The notes under the pieces were generated by a model that was not told where the DNA came from, did not search any database, and was given only the letters and a program-made list of their open reading frames with translations. Position numbers and translations under genes: made by a program. From Novosphingobium resinovorum (lineage in GTDB: Bacteria > Pseudomonadota > Alphaproteobacteria > Sphingomonadales > Sphingomonadaceae), in NCBI RefSeq assembly GCF_027922145.1, contig NZ_BSFC01000021.1, forward strand, positions 186,001 to 250,000: 64,000 nucleotides of DNA. The letters are read 5' to 3'. Shown here piece by piece: positions 26,140-35,125 of the stretch (positions are counted from its first letter, which is position 1; every line of letters starts with the position of its first letter).

Positions 26140-27813
26140 TTGCCTCAACCCGACCTTCTCGATCTTCACGGTTCTTCGGCGCTGCAGGCGCTGACGGTCG
26201 GCGGCACGCTTGCCCGTGCCGCCGACCGGTTCGCCGACCGTCCCGCGCTCATCTACGACGGGCGGGAGGCGACTTATGCCGAACTCTTCGCGCAAGTCGT
26301 CGAGCGGGCGCGGTCGCTGGTCGGGCTGGGGGTGAAGCCGGGGGACCACGTCGGCGTGCTGGCGCCCAACTGCTGGGACTACGTGGTCCTGTACTATGCG
26401 ATCGAGATGGTGGGCGGCTGCGCGGTTCTGCTCAATGCGCGGTATCGGGCGGACGACCTCGCCTACGTCATCCCCAAGTCGCAGATCAGCCTGCTGTTCG
26501 TGGGCGGCCATGCCTGGCGGCACTGCGACTACCGGCCGATGCTGGGGGAGGTCTTTCCCGAGCTTGCCGGATGGAGCGGGGGCGAACTGTCGGTCGCAGC
26601 CGCACCGGCGCTGCGCGGCGTTATCGAACTGGGTGACGACCGCCCCGGCAACTGGCCCGGCCTCGCCATGCTGGAAGCCGCCGCCGAGGGCGTCGGCGCC
26701 GACGCCGTGATGGAGCGGGCGGCGGCGGTCGGGCCTGACGACGTGGGCCTCATCATCTTCAGTTCGGGCACCACTTCGCGCCCCAAGGCCTGCATGCTCA
26801 CGCACGGGTCGCTCAGCCGGATGGGCGCCGCGATGGCGGGGCGTTTCCGGCTGACGGAGCAGGACCGGGTCTGGGACCCGCTGCCGCTGTTCCACATGTC
26901 GACGATCCTGCCGATGGCCGGATGCCGCGCGACGGGCGCCTGCTTCATCGGCATGGGGCACTTCTCCGCCGACGAGGCGATGGACCTGCTGATCGAGCGC
27001 CGCCCGACCGTGCAGTACGCGGGCTTCCCGACGATCATCTCGGCGCTGGTGACGCATCCGCAGTTCGGCCGCTACGACCAGTCCGACCTGCGGATCAACC
27101 ACGTGGTCGGCCCGGTCGATCTGATGCGCCGCTACGGAACGCTGTTTCCGGGGGCGAAGTACGTCAACAGCTACGGCCTGACCGAAGGCACCGGCGTCCC
27201 CTGCTACAGCGAGATCGACGACCCCGACGACGTCCTGTTCGAAACCTCCGGCCCGATCTGCGAAGGCATGGAACTGGCGATCTTCGGCGCGGACGACCGG
27301 ATCGTCCCCGACGGCGAGCCCGGAGAGATCCGCATGCGCGGCTTCGGCGTCTTCGCGGGCTACTTCGACGATGCCGAGGCGACCGCCGCCGCCGTCGACG
27401 CCGGGGGCTGGCTCCATACAGGCGACCTTGGCCGCATCGGCGCGATGGGGCGCGTGGTCTATGAAGGGCGCCTCAAGGACATGCTCAAGATCGGCGGCGA
27501 GAACGTGGCGGCAGTGGAACTCGAGAGCTTCCTCGCCACCCACCCCGCCATCCGCATGGCGCAAGTCGTCGGCGTGCCGGACGAGCGTTTGATGGAAGTC
27601 GCCGCCGCCTTCATCGAACTCAACCCCGGCGAAGCCTTGAGCGAAGAGGACGTCGCGCGCCACTGCGCAGGCCGGATCGCCAGCTACAAGATCCCGCGCT
27701 ACGTCCGGTTCGTCGAAAGCTGGCCGATGAGCGCCACCAAGGTCCAGAAATTCGAACTGCTGCGCGGCTTCACGCCGGAACGCAAGATCGACCCGGCCGG
27801 CCTCGCGAAGTGA
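26140..27813 (+). CDS. AMP-dependent acyl-CoA ligase
   Basis: A 557-residue adenylate-forming enzyme. The order of motifs is the P-loop IIFSSGTTSRPKACMLTHG, YGLTEGTGVPCYSE, the TGDL motif, GRLKDMLKIGGENVAAVELE and, near the end, the catalytic Lys in SATKVQKFEL. It activates a carboxylic acid with ATP and joins it to CoA in the cytoplasm. TTG 26140 is the start, with ggag 7 bp upstream. It lies between the TBDR and the MFS gene, whose GTG overlaps its stop. The acid is unknown; the sequence does not mark it as medium- or long-chain. Confidence 0.9.
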   Translation: MPQPDLLDLHGSSALQALTVGGTLARAADRFADRPALIYDGREATYAELFAQVVERARSLVGLGVKPGDHVGVLAPNCWDYVVLYYAIEMVGGCAVLLNARYRADDLAYVIPKSQISLLFVGGHAWRHCDYRPMLGEVFPELAGWSGGELSVAAAPALRGVIELGDDRPGNWPGLAMLEAAAEGVGADAVMERAAAVGPDDVGLIIFSSGTTSRPKACMLTHGSLSRMGAAMAGRFRLTEQDRVWDPLPLFHMSTILPMAGCRATGACFIGMGHFSADEAMDLLIERRPTVQYAGFPTIISALVTHPQFGRYDQSDLRINHVVGPVDLMRRYGTLFPGAKYVNSYGLTEGTGVPCYSEIDDPDDVLFETSGPICEGMELAIFGADDRIVPDGEPGEIRMRGFGVFAGYFDDAEATAAAVDAGGWLHTGDLGRIGAMGRVVYEGRLKDMLKIGGENVAAVELESFLATHPAIRMAQVVGVPDERLMEVAAAFIELNPGEALSEEDVARHCAGRIASYKIPRYVRFVESWPMSATKVQKFELLRGFTPERKIDPAGLAK

Positions 27814-29171
27814 CGGTCGTGACGCCCATCCGCGAAGCCGGCGCCGATTACCCGGAGGCCGCCCCCGAACCGCAGGGGGGATCGCGGGCGGGCTGGTATC
27901 TGATCTTCGTCCTCACCCTGGCCTACACCGCCAGTTTCATCGACCGGCAGGTGCTCAACCTGCTGGTCGGCCCGATCAAGGCCGAGTTCGGGCTCGACGA
28001 TACCCGCCTCAGCCTGCTGCAGGGCCTTGCGTTCACATTGGCCTACGTCGTCATGAGCCCGGTGTTCGGACGCATCGCCGACGTAGGCAGTCGCAAGGGC
28101 GTGCTGATGTTCGGCATCGCCTTGTGGAGTATCGGCACCAGCGCCTGCGGGCTTGCGCGCAGCTACTGGCAGCTGTTCCTCGCCCGCTTCGGCGTCGGCG
28201 GGGCGGAAGCCTGCCTGACCCCGGCCGCATGGTCGATCATCGCCGACGCCTTCCCGCCGCGCCTGATCCCGCGCGCCTTCAGCGTCTACATGATGGGGCC
28301 CTACCTCGGCGGGGGACTCGCGCTGATCTTCGGCGGCTTGCTGCTGCAGGGCGCGGAAGGCTGGGACTTGTCTGCGGTGCCGCTGCTTGGCGCGATGAAG
28401 CCGTGGCAGCTGGTGTTCTTCTGCGCGGGCCTGCCCGGCGTGCTGATCGCGCTGCTGCTGGTCTTCGTGAAGGAACCCGCCCGCCGCGCCTCTACCGCAA
28501 GTGCCGAGGTACAGACGATGTCGTCGGCAGAAATCTGGGCAACGTTCCGGCGCTGGCGCGGGTTCTACGGCAATTTCTACCTGGGCATGCCGCTGTTCAT
28601 CATCCCGCTCTACGCCTTCCCCGCGTGGATGCCGACGGTGCTGATCCGCAAGTTCGGCGTCTCCGCCGCGCAAGTGGGTGTGCAGTACGGCATTGCCGTG
28701 CTCATCACCGGATCGCTCAGCGTGCTGGTCAGCCCCTGGGTGGCCCGCGCGGTGGAGCGCATGGGACGGCGCGACAACCTGCTTCTGGTCGCGCTGGGCG
28801 CCTCGGTCGCGATGGTGCCGCTCAGCCTCGCGCTCATGGCCGCCACCGATTACTGGACCGCCTTTGCCATCGCGACGGCGGCGAGCGTGCTTTACAGCCT
28901 GCCGCAGGCGCTTTCGTCCTCCGCGCTGCAGTTGGTGACGCCCAACCGGATGCGCGGCATCGCCTCGTCGATCTACGTCTTCGTCGTCAGCGTGGCCGGG
29001 CTGGCGCTGGCACCTACGTTCGTCGCGCTCATCACCGACCATGTCTTCGGCGACGAGGGCCGCGTGGGCGACTCCCTCGCCATCACCTGCGCCGTCGCGG
29101 CGGCGGCATCGACGGTGTTCATCGCCCGCGCCCTGCCCACGTATCGCCGGATGCTGGACGAGGCGGCGTAA
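27810..29171 (+). CDS. MFS transporter
   Basis: A 453-residue MFS carrier with about 12 membrane segments. The helix 1 region has YTASFIDRQVLNLLVGPIK, the family loop is FGRIADVGSRKGVLM, and PAAWSIIADAFP with MGPYLGGGLALIFGG follows. It starts at GTG 27810, overlapping the ligase stop (GTGA). It is a close paralogue of the MFS at 55321. The operon context (TBDR, ligase) suggests uptake of an organic acid across the inner membrane. Confidence 0.9.
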   Translation: MTVVTPIREAGADYPEAAPEPQGGSRAGWYLIFVLTLAYTASFIDRQVLNLLVGPIKAEFGLDDTRLSLLQGLAFTLAYVVMSPVFGRIADVGSRKGVLMFGIALWSIGTSACGLARSYWQLFLARFGVGGAEACLTPAAWSIIADAFPPRLIPRAFSVYMMGPYLGGGLALIFGGLLLQGAEGWDLSAVPLLGAMKPWQLVFFCAGLPGVLIALLLVFVKEPARRASTASAEVQTMSSAEIWATFRRWRGFYGNFYLGMPLFIIPLYAFPAWMPTVLIRKFGVSAAQVGVQYGIAVLITGSLSVLVSPWVARAVERMGRRDNLLLVALGASVAMVPLSLALMAATDYWTAFAIATAASVLYSLPQALSSSALQLVTPNRMRGIASSIYVFVVSVAGLALAPTFVALITDHVFGDEGRVGDSLAITCAVAAAASTVFIARALPTYRRMLDEAA

Positions 29172-29229
29172 GACCGGATGAGCCCCGACACTCTCGCATC
29201 CCCCCCTTCGTCGTCTCCCCCCACTTCGT

Positions 29230-29300
29230 CATTGCGAGCGTAGCGAAGCAATCCAGGGCGGCTCAAGACTGCCCTGGATTGCTTCGCTACGCTCGCAATG
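29230..29300. repeat. REP-A palindromic repeat, copy 3
   Basis: Perfect 27-bp arms CATTGCGAGCGTAGCGAAGC plus AATCCAG and the complement. It lies between the convergent ends of the MFS and TetR genes. Confidence 0.88.
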
Positions 29301-29328
29301 ACGAAATCGGGAAGGCAGGCTCGACCGG

Positions 29329-30081
29329 TCAGTCGGCCTTGATCATGTCGGCGAATAGCGGCGCATGACGATGGTTGTAAGGCGCGGTCAGCGCGACGGT
29401 CATCTGCACCATGGTATCGTCCACCAGCGCATCGAGCGTGATGCCCTGATCGAAGTGCGGAAAGCCGCTGTCCCGCCGCATCAGCATGTTGAGGAACATC
29501 AGCTTGCACAGCCCCACGCGCAAACGCAGCTCCACCGGCGGCACGTAGTTCACGCGCTCGACGATCAGCCGGCGCACCCGGCGCAGCGCGGGCACGGGAA
29601 CCTCGGGATCGTCGTAAGGGTGCGGAATGCCTTCCGCACGGGTGCGGGTGAGGTACTGGGCGAGGAAGGCGGAGTACGGATGCCGCCCGTTCTCGTCGCT
29701 GATCGTCAGGTGCGGCAGGCACATGATCTCCAGCAGCGTGCGCGCATCGCCGAGCAGCCCCGCTTCCTCGGCGCGGTCGAGCATGGCGGCGCGCAGCGGC
29801 TCGAACATCTCGGTGCGGTAGTCGAAGATCGCGTAGACCAGCGCTTCCTTGGTGCCGAAGTGGTACTGGACGGCGGTATTGTTGCCCTGCCCTGCCGCCG
29901 CCGCGATCTCGCGCAGGGCGACGCCGTCGATCCCGCGATCGGCGAAGAGCTTCTCGGCGGCCTCGATGATCTTGATCCGCGTCGCGGCGGAAGTGACGTG
30001 GCGGCGACGCCCGCGCTCCGGCGCAGTTCCGGTCTCGCTGGCTGCGGTGTCATTGGGATCGGATCGGATGGTGTCGTGCAT
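29329..30081 (-). CDS. TetR/AcrR family regulator
   Basis: A 250-residue protein with an N-terminal TetR HTH (about 30-75: RIKIIEAAEKLFADRGIDG, then REIAAAAGQGNNTAVQYHFG) and a long helical ligand domain. ATG 30081 follows aggagggtaacgcc, which settles the start; the frame is open for 134 more codons upstream. It faces the SDR gene at 30239 and ends convergent with the TBDR-ligase-MFS operon, so it may control either. Ligand unknown. Confidence 0.88.
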   Translation of the reverse strand: MHDTIRSDPNDTAASETGTAPERGRRRHVTSAATRIKIIEAAEKLFADRGIDGVALREIAAAAGQGNNTAVQYHFGTKEALVYAIFDYRTEMFEPLRAAMLDRAEEAGLLGDARTLLEIMCLPHLTISDENGRHPYSAFLAQYLTRTRAEGIPHPYDDPEVPVPALRRVRRLIVERVNYVPPVELRLRVGLCKLMFLNMLMRRDSGFPHFDQGITLDALVDDTMVQMTVALTAPYNHRHAPLFADMIKAD

Positions 30082-30238
30082 GGCGTTACCCTCCTGTCCC
30101 GGCCGCGCTGCTTCGGCAAGGCCCCATGGCCCGCCGCGCCGATCATGACCATCTTGCTGCCCCCGGCGCAAGCCCTTGCAGTGCAGCATCGCCACTATCA
30201 CGCGGGTCAGGCCCGCGATTTTCCCGGGAGAGCATGAC

Positions 30239-30973
30239 ATGAATGAAGCCAGGGTCGCCGTTGTCACCGGCGCCGCGCAAGGCATAGGCCGCGCCGTCGC
30301 CGAGAGGCTGGCGCAAACGGGGCACCGGCTGGCGCTGCTCGACGTCAAGGGCCTCGATGCCGTCGCCGATGCCCTGCCCGGCAGCCTCGCCCTGCGCTGC
30401 GACGTGGCCGACCCGGCCAGCGTCGAGGACTGCGTGGGGCGCATCGCCGCCGAGTGGGGCCATGTCGACGTGTTGGTCAACAATGCCGGGATCAGTCCCA
30501 GTCACGGCGGCCGCTCGCTGCCTGTCGAGGAGACCGATATCGACGAATGGCACCGCGTGATCGCGGTCAATCTCACCGGCACTTTCCTGATGTGCCGGGC
30601 CGTGCTGCCGGTGATGAAGCCGCGCGGATGGGGCCGTATCGTCAACTTCTCCTCGCAAGGCGGCCGCATGCGCTCGCGCCTGTCGGGCGCGCACTACGGC
30701 GCGACCAAGGCAGGCGTGATCGGCTTTACCCGCGTACTCGCCGGGCAGGTCGGCGCCCACGGCATCACCGCAAACTGCATCGCGCCGGGCCGCATCGTCA
30801 CCCCGCAAAGCGAAGGCTTCGGCGACAAGGGCACATACACCGACGACATCCCCGTCGGCCGCCTCGGCGAGACCGACGACATCGTCGCGGGCGTGGAGTA
30901 CCTGATCTCCGAACGTGCCGCGTTCGTCTCGGGGACGGTGCTGGACGTCAACGGCGGGTTCTTCATGCCGTAA
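30239..30973 (+). CDS. SDR family NAD(P)-dependent oxidoreductase
   Basis: A 244-residue classical SDR with TGAAQGIGRAVAERL, NNAGISPSHGG, the Ser in NFSSQGGRM and YGATK (catalytic Tyr-Lys), ending SGTVLDVNGGFFMP. FabG-like; it interconverts an alcohol and a ketone, substrate unknown. ATG 30239 follows gggagagcatgac. It is divergent from the TetR at 29329, a common arrangement for a regulator and its target. Confidence 0.9.
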   Translation: MNEARVAVVTGAAQGIGRAVAERLAQTGHRLALLDVKGLDAVADALPGSLALRCDVADPASVEDCVGRIAAEWGHVDVLVNNAGISPSHGGRSLPVEETDIDEWHRVIAVNLTGTFLMCRAVLPVMKPRGWGRIVNFSSQGGRMRSRLSGAHYGATKAGVIGFTRVLAGQVGAHGITANCIAPGRIVTPQSEGFGDKGTYTDDIPVGRLGETDDIVAGVEYLISERAAFVSGTVLDVNGGFFMP

Positions 30974-31035
30974 TTCTCCAAAAAACAATCCCGTGACAAA
31001 TATTTAACCTGACCAAAGACGCACTTGTGTAATAC

Positions 31036-31059
31036 CGCCTCTACAATGCTTTAGAGGCG
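31036..31059 (+). terminator. stem-loop downstream of the SDR gene
   Basis: CGCCTCTA and TAGAGGCG are perfect 8-bp arms around an 8-base loop, 62 bp after the SDR stop. No T-run follows. Possible terminator. The remainder of 30974-31229 holds only this and a REP-A copy. Confidence 0.45.
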
Positions 31060-31079
31060 TGATGACCGACATCGTTCGT

Positions 31080-31150
31080 CATTGCGAGCGAAGCGAAGCA
31101 ATCCAGGGCAACATTGCGCCGCCCTGGATTGCTTCGCTTCGCTCGCAATG
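31080..31150. repeat. REP-A palindromic repeat, copy 4
   Basis: Variant arms CATTGCGAGCGAAGCGAAGC and complement; both arms carry the same base change (gcgaagcg in place of gcgtagcg). The compensatory change shows that pairing is kept. Confidence 0.88.
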
Positions 31151-31229
31151 ACGATGCTGGTTTGGTGTCGGCTCATTCCGCTTCGGGACGCGGCCGCGAC
31201 TGCCGCATCATTGAAACGGGGGACTACTG

Positions 31230-32693
31230 GTGCGATCGAACAAGACGTGGACGGCATGCGCGTGCGTGCTGGCTCTGCTGGTGACTTCATGTGGCGGCGG
31301 CGGAAGCGGCGGGAGCGGAGGCGGTTCCACGCCGACGCCAACGCCAACCCCTGCCCCCACTTCGACACCCACGCCGGTGGCCGGGTGCTCGCTGCGCGAA
31401 CGGCAGGACTGGGCAGAAGCGCAGCTGCGCGAATGGTATCTCTTCCCCGAGACCCTGCCCGCGAACGCCAATCCCGCAGCCTACACCACGCTTGACGACT
31501 ACATCGATGCGCTGACCGCCAATGCCCGCGCCCAGAACTGGGACCGCTTCTTCACCTATCGCACCTCGATCGCGGAAGAGAACGCCTATTACGAGCAGGG
31601 CTCCTCGGCCGGGCTCGGCGTCCGCCTGGGCGTCAATTCCGCCGCTCGCCGCCTGTTCGTGATCGAGGCGTTCGAAACCGGGCCGGGCGCGACGGCAGGC
31701 ATGCGGCGCGGCACGGAAATCCTCGCCATCGGCACCAGTTCGGGCAACCTGCAGACCGTGCAGTCGCTTTGGGTGGCAGGCGGCGTCAACGCGGTCGCCG
31801 ATGCGCTCGGCCCGGACGAGGCGGGCGTTACCCGCGTGCTCCAGATCAGCGACGCCAGCGGAACGCGCAACATCACGGTCGCCAAGCGCGACTTCGCGCT
31901 GCAGCCGGTGTCCAGCACTTACGGCTACAAGGTGATCGACCAGGGCGGGCGCAAGGTCGGCTATCTCAACTTGCGCACCTTCATCTCCACCGCCGAGCCG
32001 CAGATGCGCACCGCCTTCGCCGCCTTCCGTGCGGCGGGCGTGACGCAGCTGGTGGTGGACCTGCGCTACAACGGCGGCGGGCTGATCTCGGTGGCCGAGC
32101 TGATGGGCAACCTGATGCGCGCGAACCGCACCGCGTCGGACGTCTTCGCCCACACCGTCTTCCGGCCGGAAAAATCCGCCGAGAATACCACGGCCTACTT
32201 CGCGGCGCAGGCCGAATCAGTCGCGCCGACGAAGATCGCCTTCATCACCTCGGGCGGCACCGCCTCGGCGAGCGAGCTGGTGATCAACGCCTTCCTGCCC
32301 TACCTCAATGCCGACGTGGCGCTGATCGGCGCGAATACCTACGGCAAGCCGGTGGGCCAGATCGCGATCGACCGGCCCTCATGCGACGACCGCCTGCGCA
32401 TCGTGGCACTCAAGACGCAGAACAGCGCGGGCGAAGGCGACTACTTCAACGGTCTGGCCGACCGCATGAAAAGCACCTGCACCAGCAACGACGACATCAG
32501 CTACGACATGGGCGATCCGCGCGAGGATTCGACCCGCGTGGCTCTGCAATTCCTGTCCGGGCAGAGCTGCACGCCGATCGTCGGCCAGAGCATGGCGCGC
32601 ATGGCGGTGACGGCCGACACCTCGGAAAAGCGCGACATCCTCGCCCCGGCGCGGCCCAGCACCCCGCAGCGCGAGGTGCCGGGTCTGTTCTAG
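31230..32693 (+). CDS. S41 family peptidase, lipoprotein
   Basis: A 487-residue exported protease starting at GTG 31230 (gggggac upstream). A lipobox LLVTSCGG puts the lipid-modified Cys at about residue 21. A GGGSGGSGG and Thr-Pro repeat linker (about 22-50) leads to a PDZ-like segment (GLGVRLGV, about 125-215) and the C-terminal-processing peptidase domain, with VVDLRYNGGG, the catalytic Ser region GGTASASELV and the Lys in TYGKPVGQ. It cuts protein C-termini in the periplasm, anchored to a membrane. The target is unknown and it stands alone between a REP and a VOC gene. Confidence 0.88.
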   Translation: MRSNKTWTACACVLALLVTSCGGGGSGGSGGGSTPTPTPTPAPTSTPTPVAGCSLRERQDWAEAQLREWYLFPETLPANANPAAYTTLDDYIDALTANARAQNWDRFFTYRTSIAEENAYYEQGSSAGLGVRLGVNSAARRLFVIEAFETGPGATAGMRRGTEILAIGTSSGNLQTVQSLWVAGGVNAVADALGPDEAGVTRVLQISDASGTRNITVAKRDFALQPVSSTYGYKVIDQGGRKVGYLNLRTFISTAEPQMRTAFAAFRAAGVTQLVVDLRYNGGGLISVAELMGNLMRANRTASDVFAHTVFRPEKSAENTTAYFAAQAESVAPTKIAFITSGGTASASELVINAFLPYLNADVALIGANTYGKPVGQIAIDRPSCDDRLRIVALKTQNSAGEGDYFNGLADRMKSTCTSNDDISYDMGDPREDSTRVALQFLSGQSCTPIVGQSMARMAVTADTSEKRDILAPARPSTPQREVPGLF

Positions 32694-32791
32694 TTCTGGC
32701 CCGACCTCCCCTTTTGCCCGGTTGCGGCCGGGCGGGGACTCCTTGACCCTGCGGTTGCCGGTCAACGGCACCACGGGAAAGAGGAGAGGTC

Positions 32792-33349
32792 ATGAAGCGC
32801 GCATTGTTCCAGCAGGCCTGGTTCGTGAACAGCATCGACGAGGCCGCGCAGAAGTGGTCCGACGCCTTCGGCGCCGGGCCGTTCTGCATGGTCCGCCACC
32901 ACCACTGCGACGAGTTCACCTATCGCGGCACCACCGAGGAAGCGGACGTTTCCTATGCCTTCGGCTACCTCGGCGACATGATGATCCAGTTCATCGAGCA
33001 GCACGACGACAAGCCCTCGATCTACCGCGACATGTTCGCGAAAGGCGAGGAAGGCTTCCACCACATCGCCTACCTAGTCTCGGACTTCGCGGGCGAGCGG
33101 CAGCGCTGGATCGACATGGGCTATCCGCTGGCCACCGAACTATGGGCGGACGAGGTCAACGCGGCCTACTTCGATACCCGTGCGCTGAACGGCGGCTTTA
33201 CCGAGATCCACGGCGACCCGCCGCACATCATGGGCCTCTTCGCGCACTGGAAACGGCTCCACGACGCGCGCACGGCGGACACCCCGGCGGCCTACGAAAT
33301 GCAGGACCTCGCGTTCTACCGGCGCGCGCCGCTGTTGGAGACGGCCTGA
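32792..33349 (+). CDS. VOC family protein
   Basis: A 185-residue single vicinal-oxygen-chelate protein. FNS-like opening (QQAWFVNSIDEAAQKWSDAF) followed by GAGPF, then EGFHHIAYLVSDF and FTEIHGDPP near the end. The HHIAY His and the ITEI-like Glu are positioned as VOC metal ligands. Such proteins include isomerases, dioxygenases and lyases. Start 32792 follows gaggagaggtc. It stands between the S41 peptidase and the convergent dgoA with 7 bp to spare; no pathway link is evident. Confidence 0.75.
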   Translation: MKRALFQQAWFVNSIDEAAQKWSDAFGAGPFCMVRHHHCDEFTYRGTTEEADVSYAFGYLGDMMIQFIEQHDDKPSIYRDMFAKGEEGFHHIAYLVSDFAGERQRWIDMGYPLATELWADEVNAAYFDTRALNGGFTEIHGDPPHIMGLFAHWKRLHDARTADTPAAYEMQDLAFYRRAPLLETA

Positions 33350-33356
33350 CCCCGGA

Positions 33357-33992
33357 TTACGCGCGGCCCTCCATCTCCGCCCACGCCCGTGCGAAGGCCA
33401 GGGCGTTTGCGGCGATCTCGGCGGTGCTCATGCCCACCTTGTAGAGCGCCGAGCCAAGGCCGAAGCCGTCGGCGCCCGCCTGGCGCCAGGGCTCCATATT
33501 GGTCGGCGAGATGCCGCCCACCGCCAGCAGCGGCACGTCCTTGGGGAGCACGGCACGCTGGGCCTTGACCACCGCGGGGCTGGCGGCCTCGGCCGGAAAC
33601 AGCTTGAGGCCGCTTGCTCCTGCCGCGAGTGCCGCGAACGCCTCGCTCGGCGTGAAGTAGCCCGGCAGCGAGACGAGGCCGCGACGGGCGCTCTCGGCGA
33701 TCACGGCGACGTCGGTATTGGGCGAGACGATCATCGCGCCGCCCGCGTCCTGCACCTCGGCGACCTGCCCGACCGTCAGCACCGTGCCCGCGCCGACGAT
33801 CGCCCGGTCGCCGACGCGCCGCGCCAGCTTCTCGATGGTGACGAGCGGATCGGGCGAATTGAGCGGCACTTCGATCAGGCGGAAGCCCGCCTCCACCAGT
33901 ACGTCGGCGGCCGCCTCGATTTCGTCGGAGCGAATGCCGCGCAGGATCGCGACGAGGGGAAGCTGCGCAAGCGCGGTGGCAAGGTCGATCAT
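33357..33992 (-). CDS. dgoA: 2-dehydro-3-deoxy-6-phosphogalactonate aldolase
   Basis: A 211-residue class I aldolase of the KDPG/KDPGal group. LVAILRGI, the Glu in IEVPLNSP (Glu41), GAGTVLT and the Schiff-base Lys130 in SGLKLFPAEA are all present; the EVPLNSP form is typical of the KDPGal branch. It splits KDPGal to pyruvate and glyceraldehyde-3-phosphate. The ATG overlaps the dgoK stop (ATGA). The other DeLey-Doudoroff galactose genes (dehydrogenase, lactonase, dehydratase) are not in the window. Confidence 0.9.
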   Translation of the reverse strand: MIDLATALAQLPLVAILRGIRSDEIEAAADVLVEAGFRLIEVPLNSPDPLVTIEKLARRVGDRAIVGAGTVLTVGQVAEVQDAGGAMIVSPNTDVAVIAESARRGLVSLPGYFTPSEAFAALAAGASGLKLFPAEAASPAVVKAQRAVLPKDVPLLAVGGISPTNMEPWRQAGADGFGLGSALYKVGMSTAEIAANALAFARAWAEMEGRA

Positions 33993-34855
33993 GGAGTCAT
34001 ATCCCGGATGCGGGTGATGCCGGCGATGAAGGCAGCGTGACTGTCGACGACGACTGCCTCTCCCCCGGCGATTGAAATGGCGGCGGAATAGAGCCGCGCG
34101 AGCAGCCCGTCGGCAAGGAGATGCACGGTCTGGCCCGGCACTATGCGGGAACGGCAGTCGGTGCCGAGCAGCAGGCCGCTGACATAGGCCGCCGCCGTGC
34201 CGGGAGCCCGCGCACCCAGTACCGAGGCCGCGCGCACGCCGAACAGCGCAGCGAGCAGGTCACCGTCGGCGCTGGCCTCGACGCCCTTGCGGAATTCCGC
34301 GTCGGCATCGACTTCGCCGGTCATCTCGCTGCCGATCAGCGAATGGGCCTTGAGCATGGCGAACATCTCGCCGGTCATGGCGGTGGTGAAGTCGGCCAGC
34401 GCGCCGCCCCGCATGACCGCCCACTTGGCGTGGGTTCCGGGCTGGCACAGCAACGCATCGGCAGGCGCGAGCCCCGCCGCGACGGCGCCGAGAAGCTGCA
34501 CTTCCTCGCCGCGCATCACGTCCTGTCGGCCACCGCTGTCGCGGCAGACGCCGGGGACGATGTCGACGCCCTCGACCGGCGAGACGAGGTTTCCCGCAAG
34601 CTCGGCAATCCCGGCAGGCGCGGCGACGTATCCCGCGTCATGCCAACCCCGGTTGGAGCCGACCATGCCCGCGAGCAGCATCGGTAACCCGCCGTGCCGC
34701 GCGCGCAGGTCCGCGACGGAGGCCGGAAAGCCGCCAGCTGGAACCGAGAGGACTCCGCCGTCATCCTGCTCCGAGGCGACGACCTCGCTCTTGTCGATGA
34801 CGTAGGCACGACGATTGGTCGTACCCCAATCGACAGCGATGAAAGGCCCGCTCAC
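33989..34855 (-). CDS. dgoK: 2-dehydro-3-deoxygalactonokinase
   Basis: A 288-residue sugar kinase. It opens SGPFIAVDWGTTNRRAYVID, the phosphate-binding start of the DgoK family, and has AGMVGSNRGWHDAGYV and QPGTHAKWA. It phosphorylates 2-keto-3-deoxygalactonate to feed DgoA. GTG 34855 gives the family N-terminus and the expected length; it overlaps by GTGA the end of a 47-codon reading frame upstream. Forms a two-gene operon with dgoA. Confidence 0.9.
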   Translation of the reverse strand: MSGPFIAVDWGTTNRRAYVIDKSEVVASEQDDGGVLSVPAGGFPASVADLRARHGGLPMLLAGMVGSNRGWHDAGYVAAPAGIAELAGNLVSPVEGVDIVPGVCRDSGGRQDVMRGEEVQLLGAVAAGLAPADALLCQPGTHAKWAVMRGGALADFTTAMTGEMFAMLKAHSLIGSEMTGEVDADAEFRKGVEASADGDLLAALFGVRAASVLGARAPGTAAAYVSGLLLGTDCRSRIVPGQTVHLLADGLLARLYSAAISIAGGEAVVVDSHAAFIAGITRIRDMTP

Positions 34856-34998
34856 CGGAAGTCCGCGTAAGGGACGCAAGGCATCAAAACCACAGAAACC
34901 GCTCCTGCACCGAACCCGGTGGCCATCGCCTGAACCACGTCCCCGGCCGAGATCGCATCTTCGCCCGGCCGCTTGGCAGTGGCAATCGAGACGACTGC
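34852..34998 (-). pseudogene. short truncated reading frame overlapping dgoK
   Basis: After an in-frame TGA, the minus strand reads AVVSIATAKRPGEDAISAG, then DVVQAMATGFGAGAVSVVLM and ends PYADFR, overlapping the dgoK GTG by GTGA. Codon use looks coding and the overlap is what an operon neighbour would show. It is probably the tail of a lost upstream gene. I do not recognise the family; the GFGAG run is reminiscent of ketosynthase-fold C-termini but this is weak. Confidence 0.35.
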
Positions 34999-35125
34999 TC
35001 ATGACGCAGCGACATGGCCCGAATCATGGCCATCGGAGTTTATCGATGCATCACCGTATAGAAATTCATATTTATAAGATCAATTGACGCGAGCTTCGGC
35101 GCATCGCTTCCGTGCAGGCCTCGTT

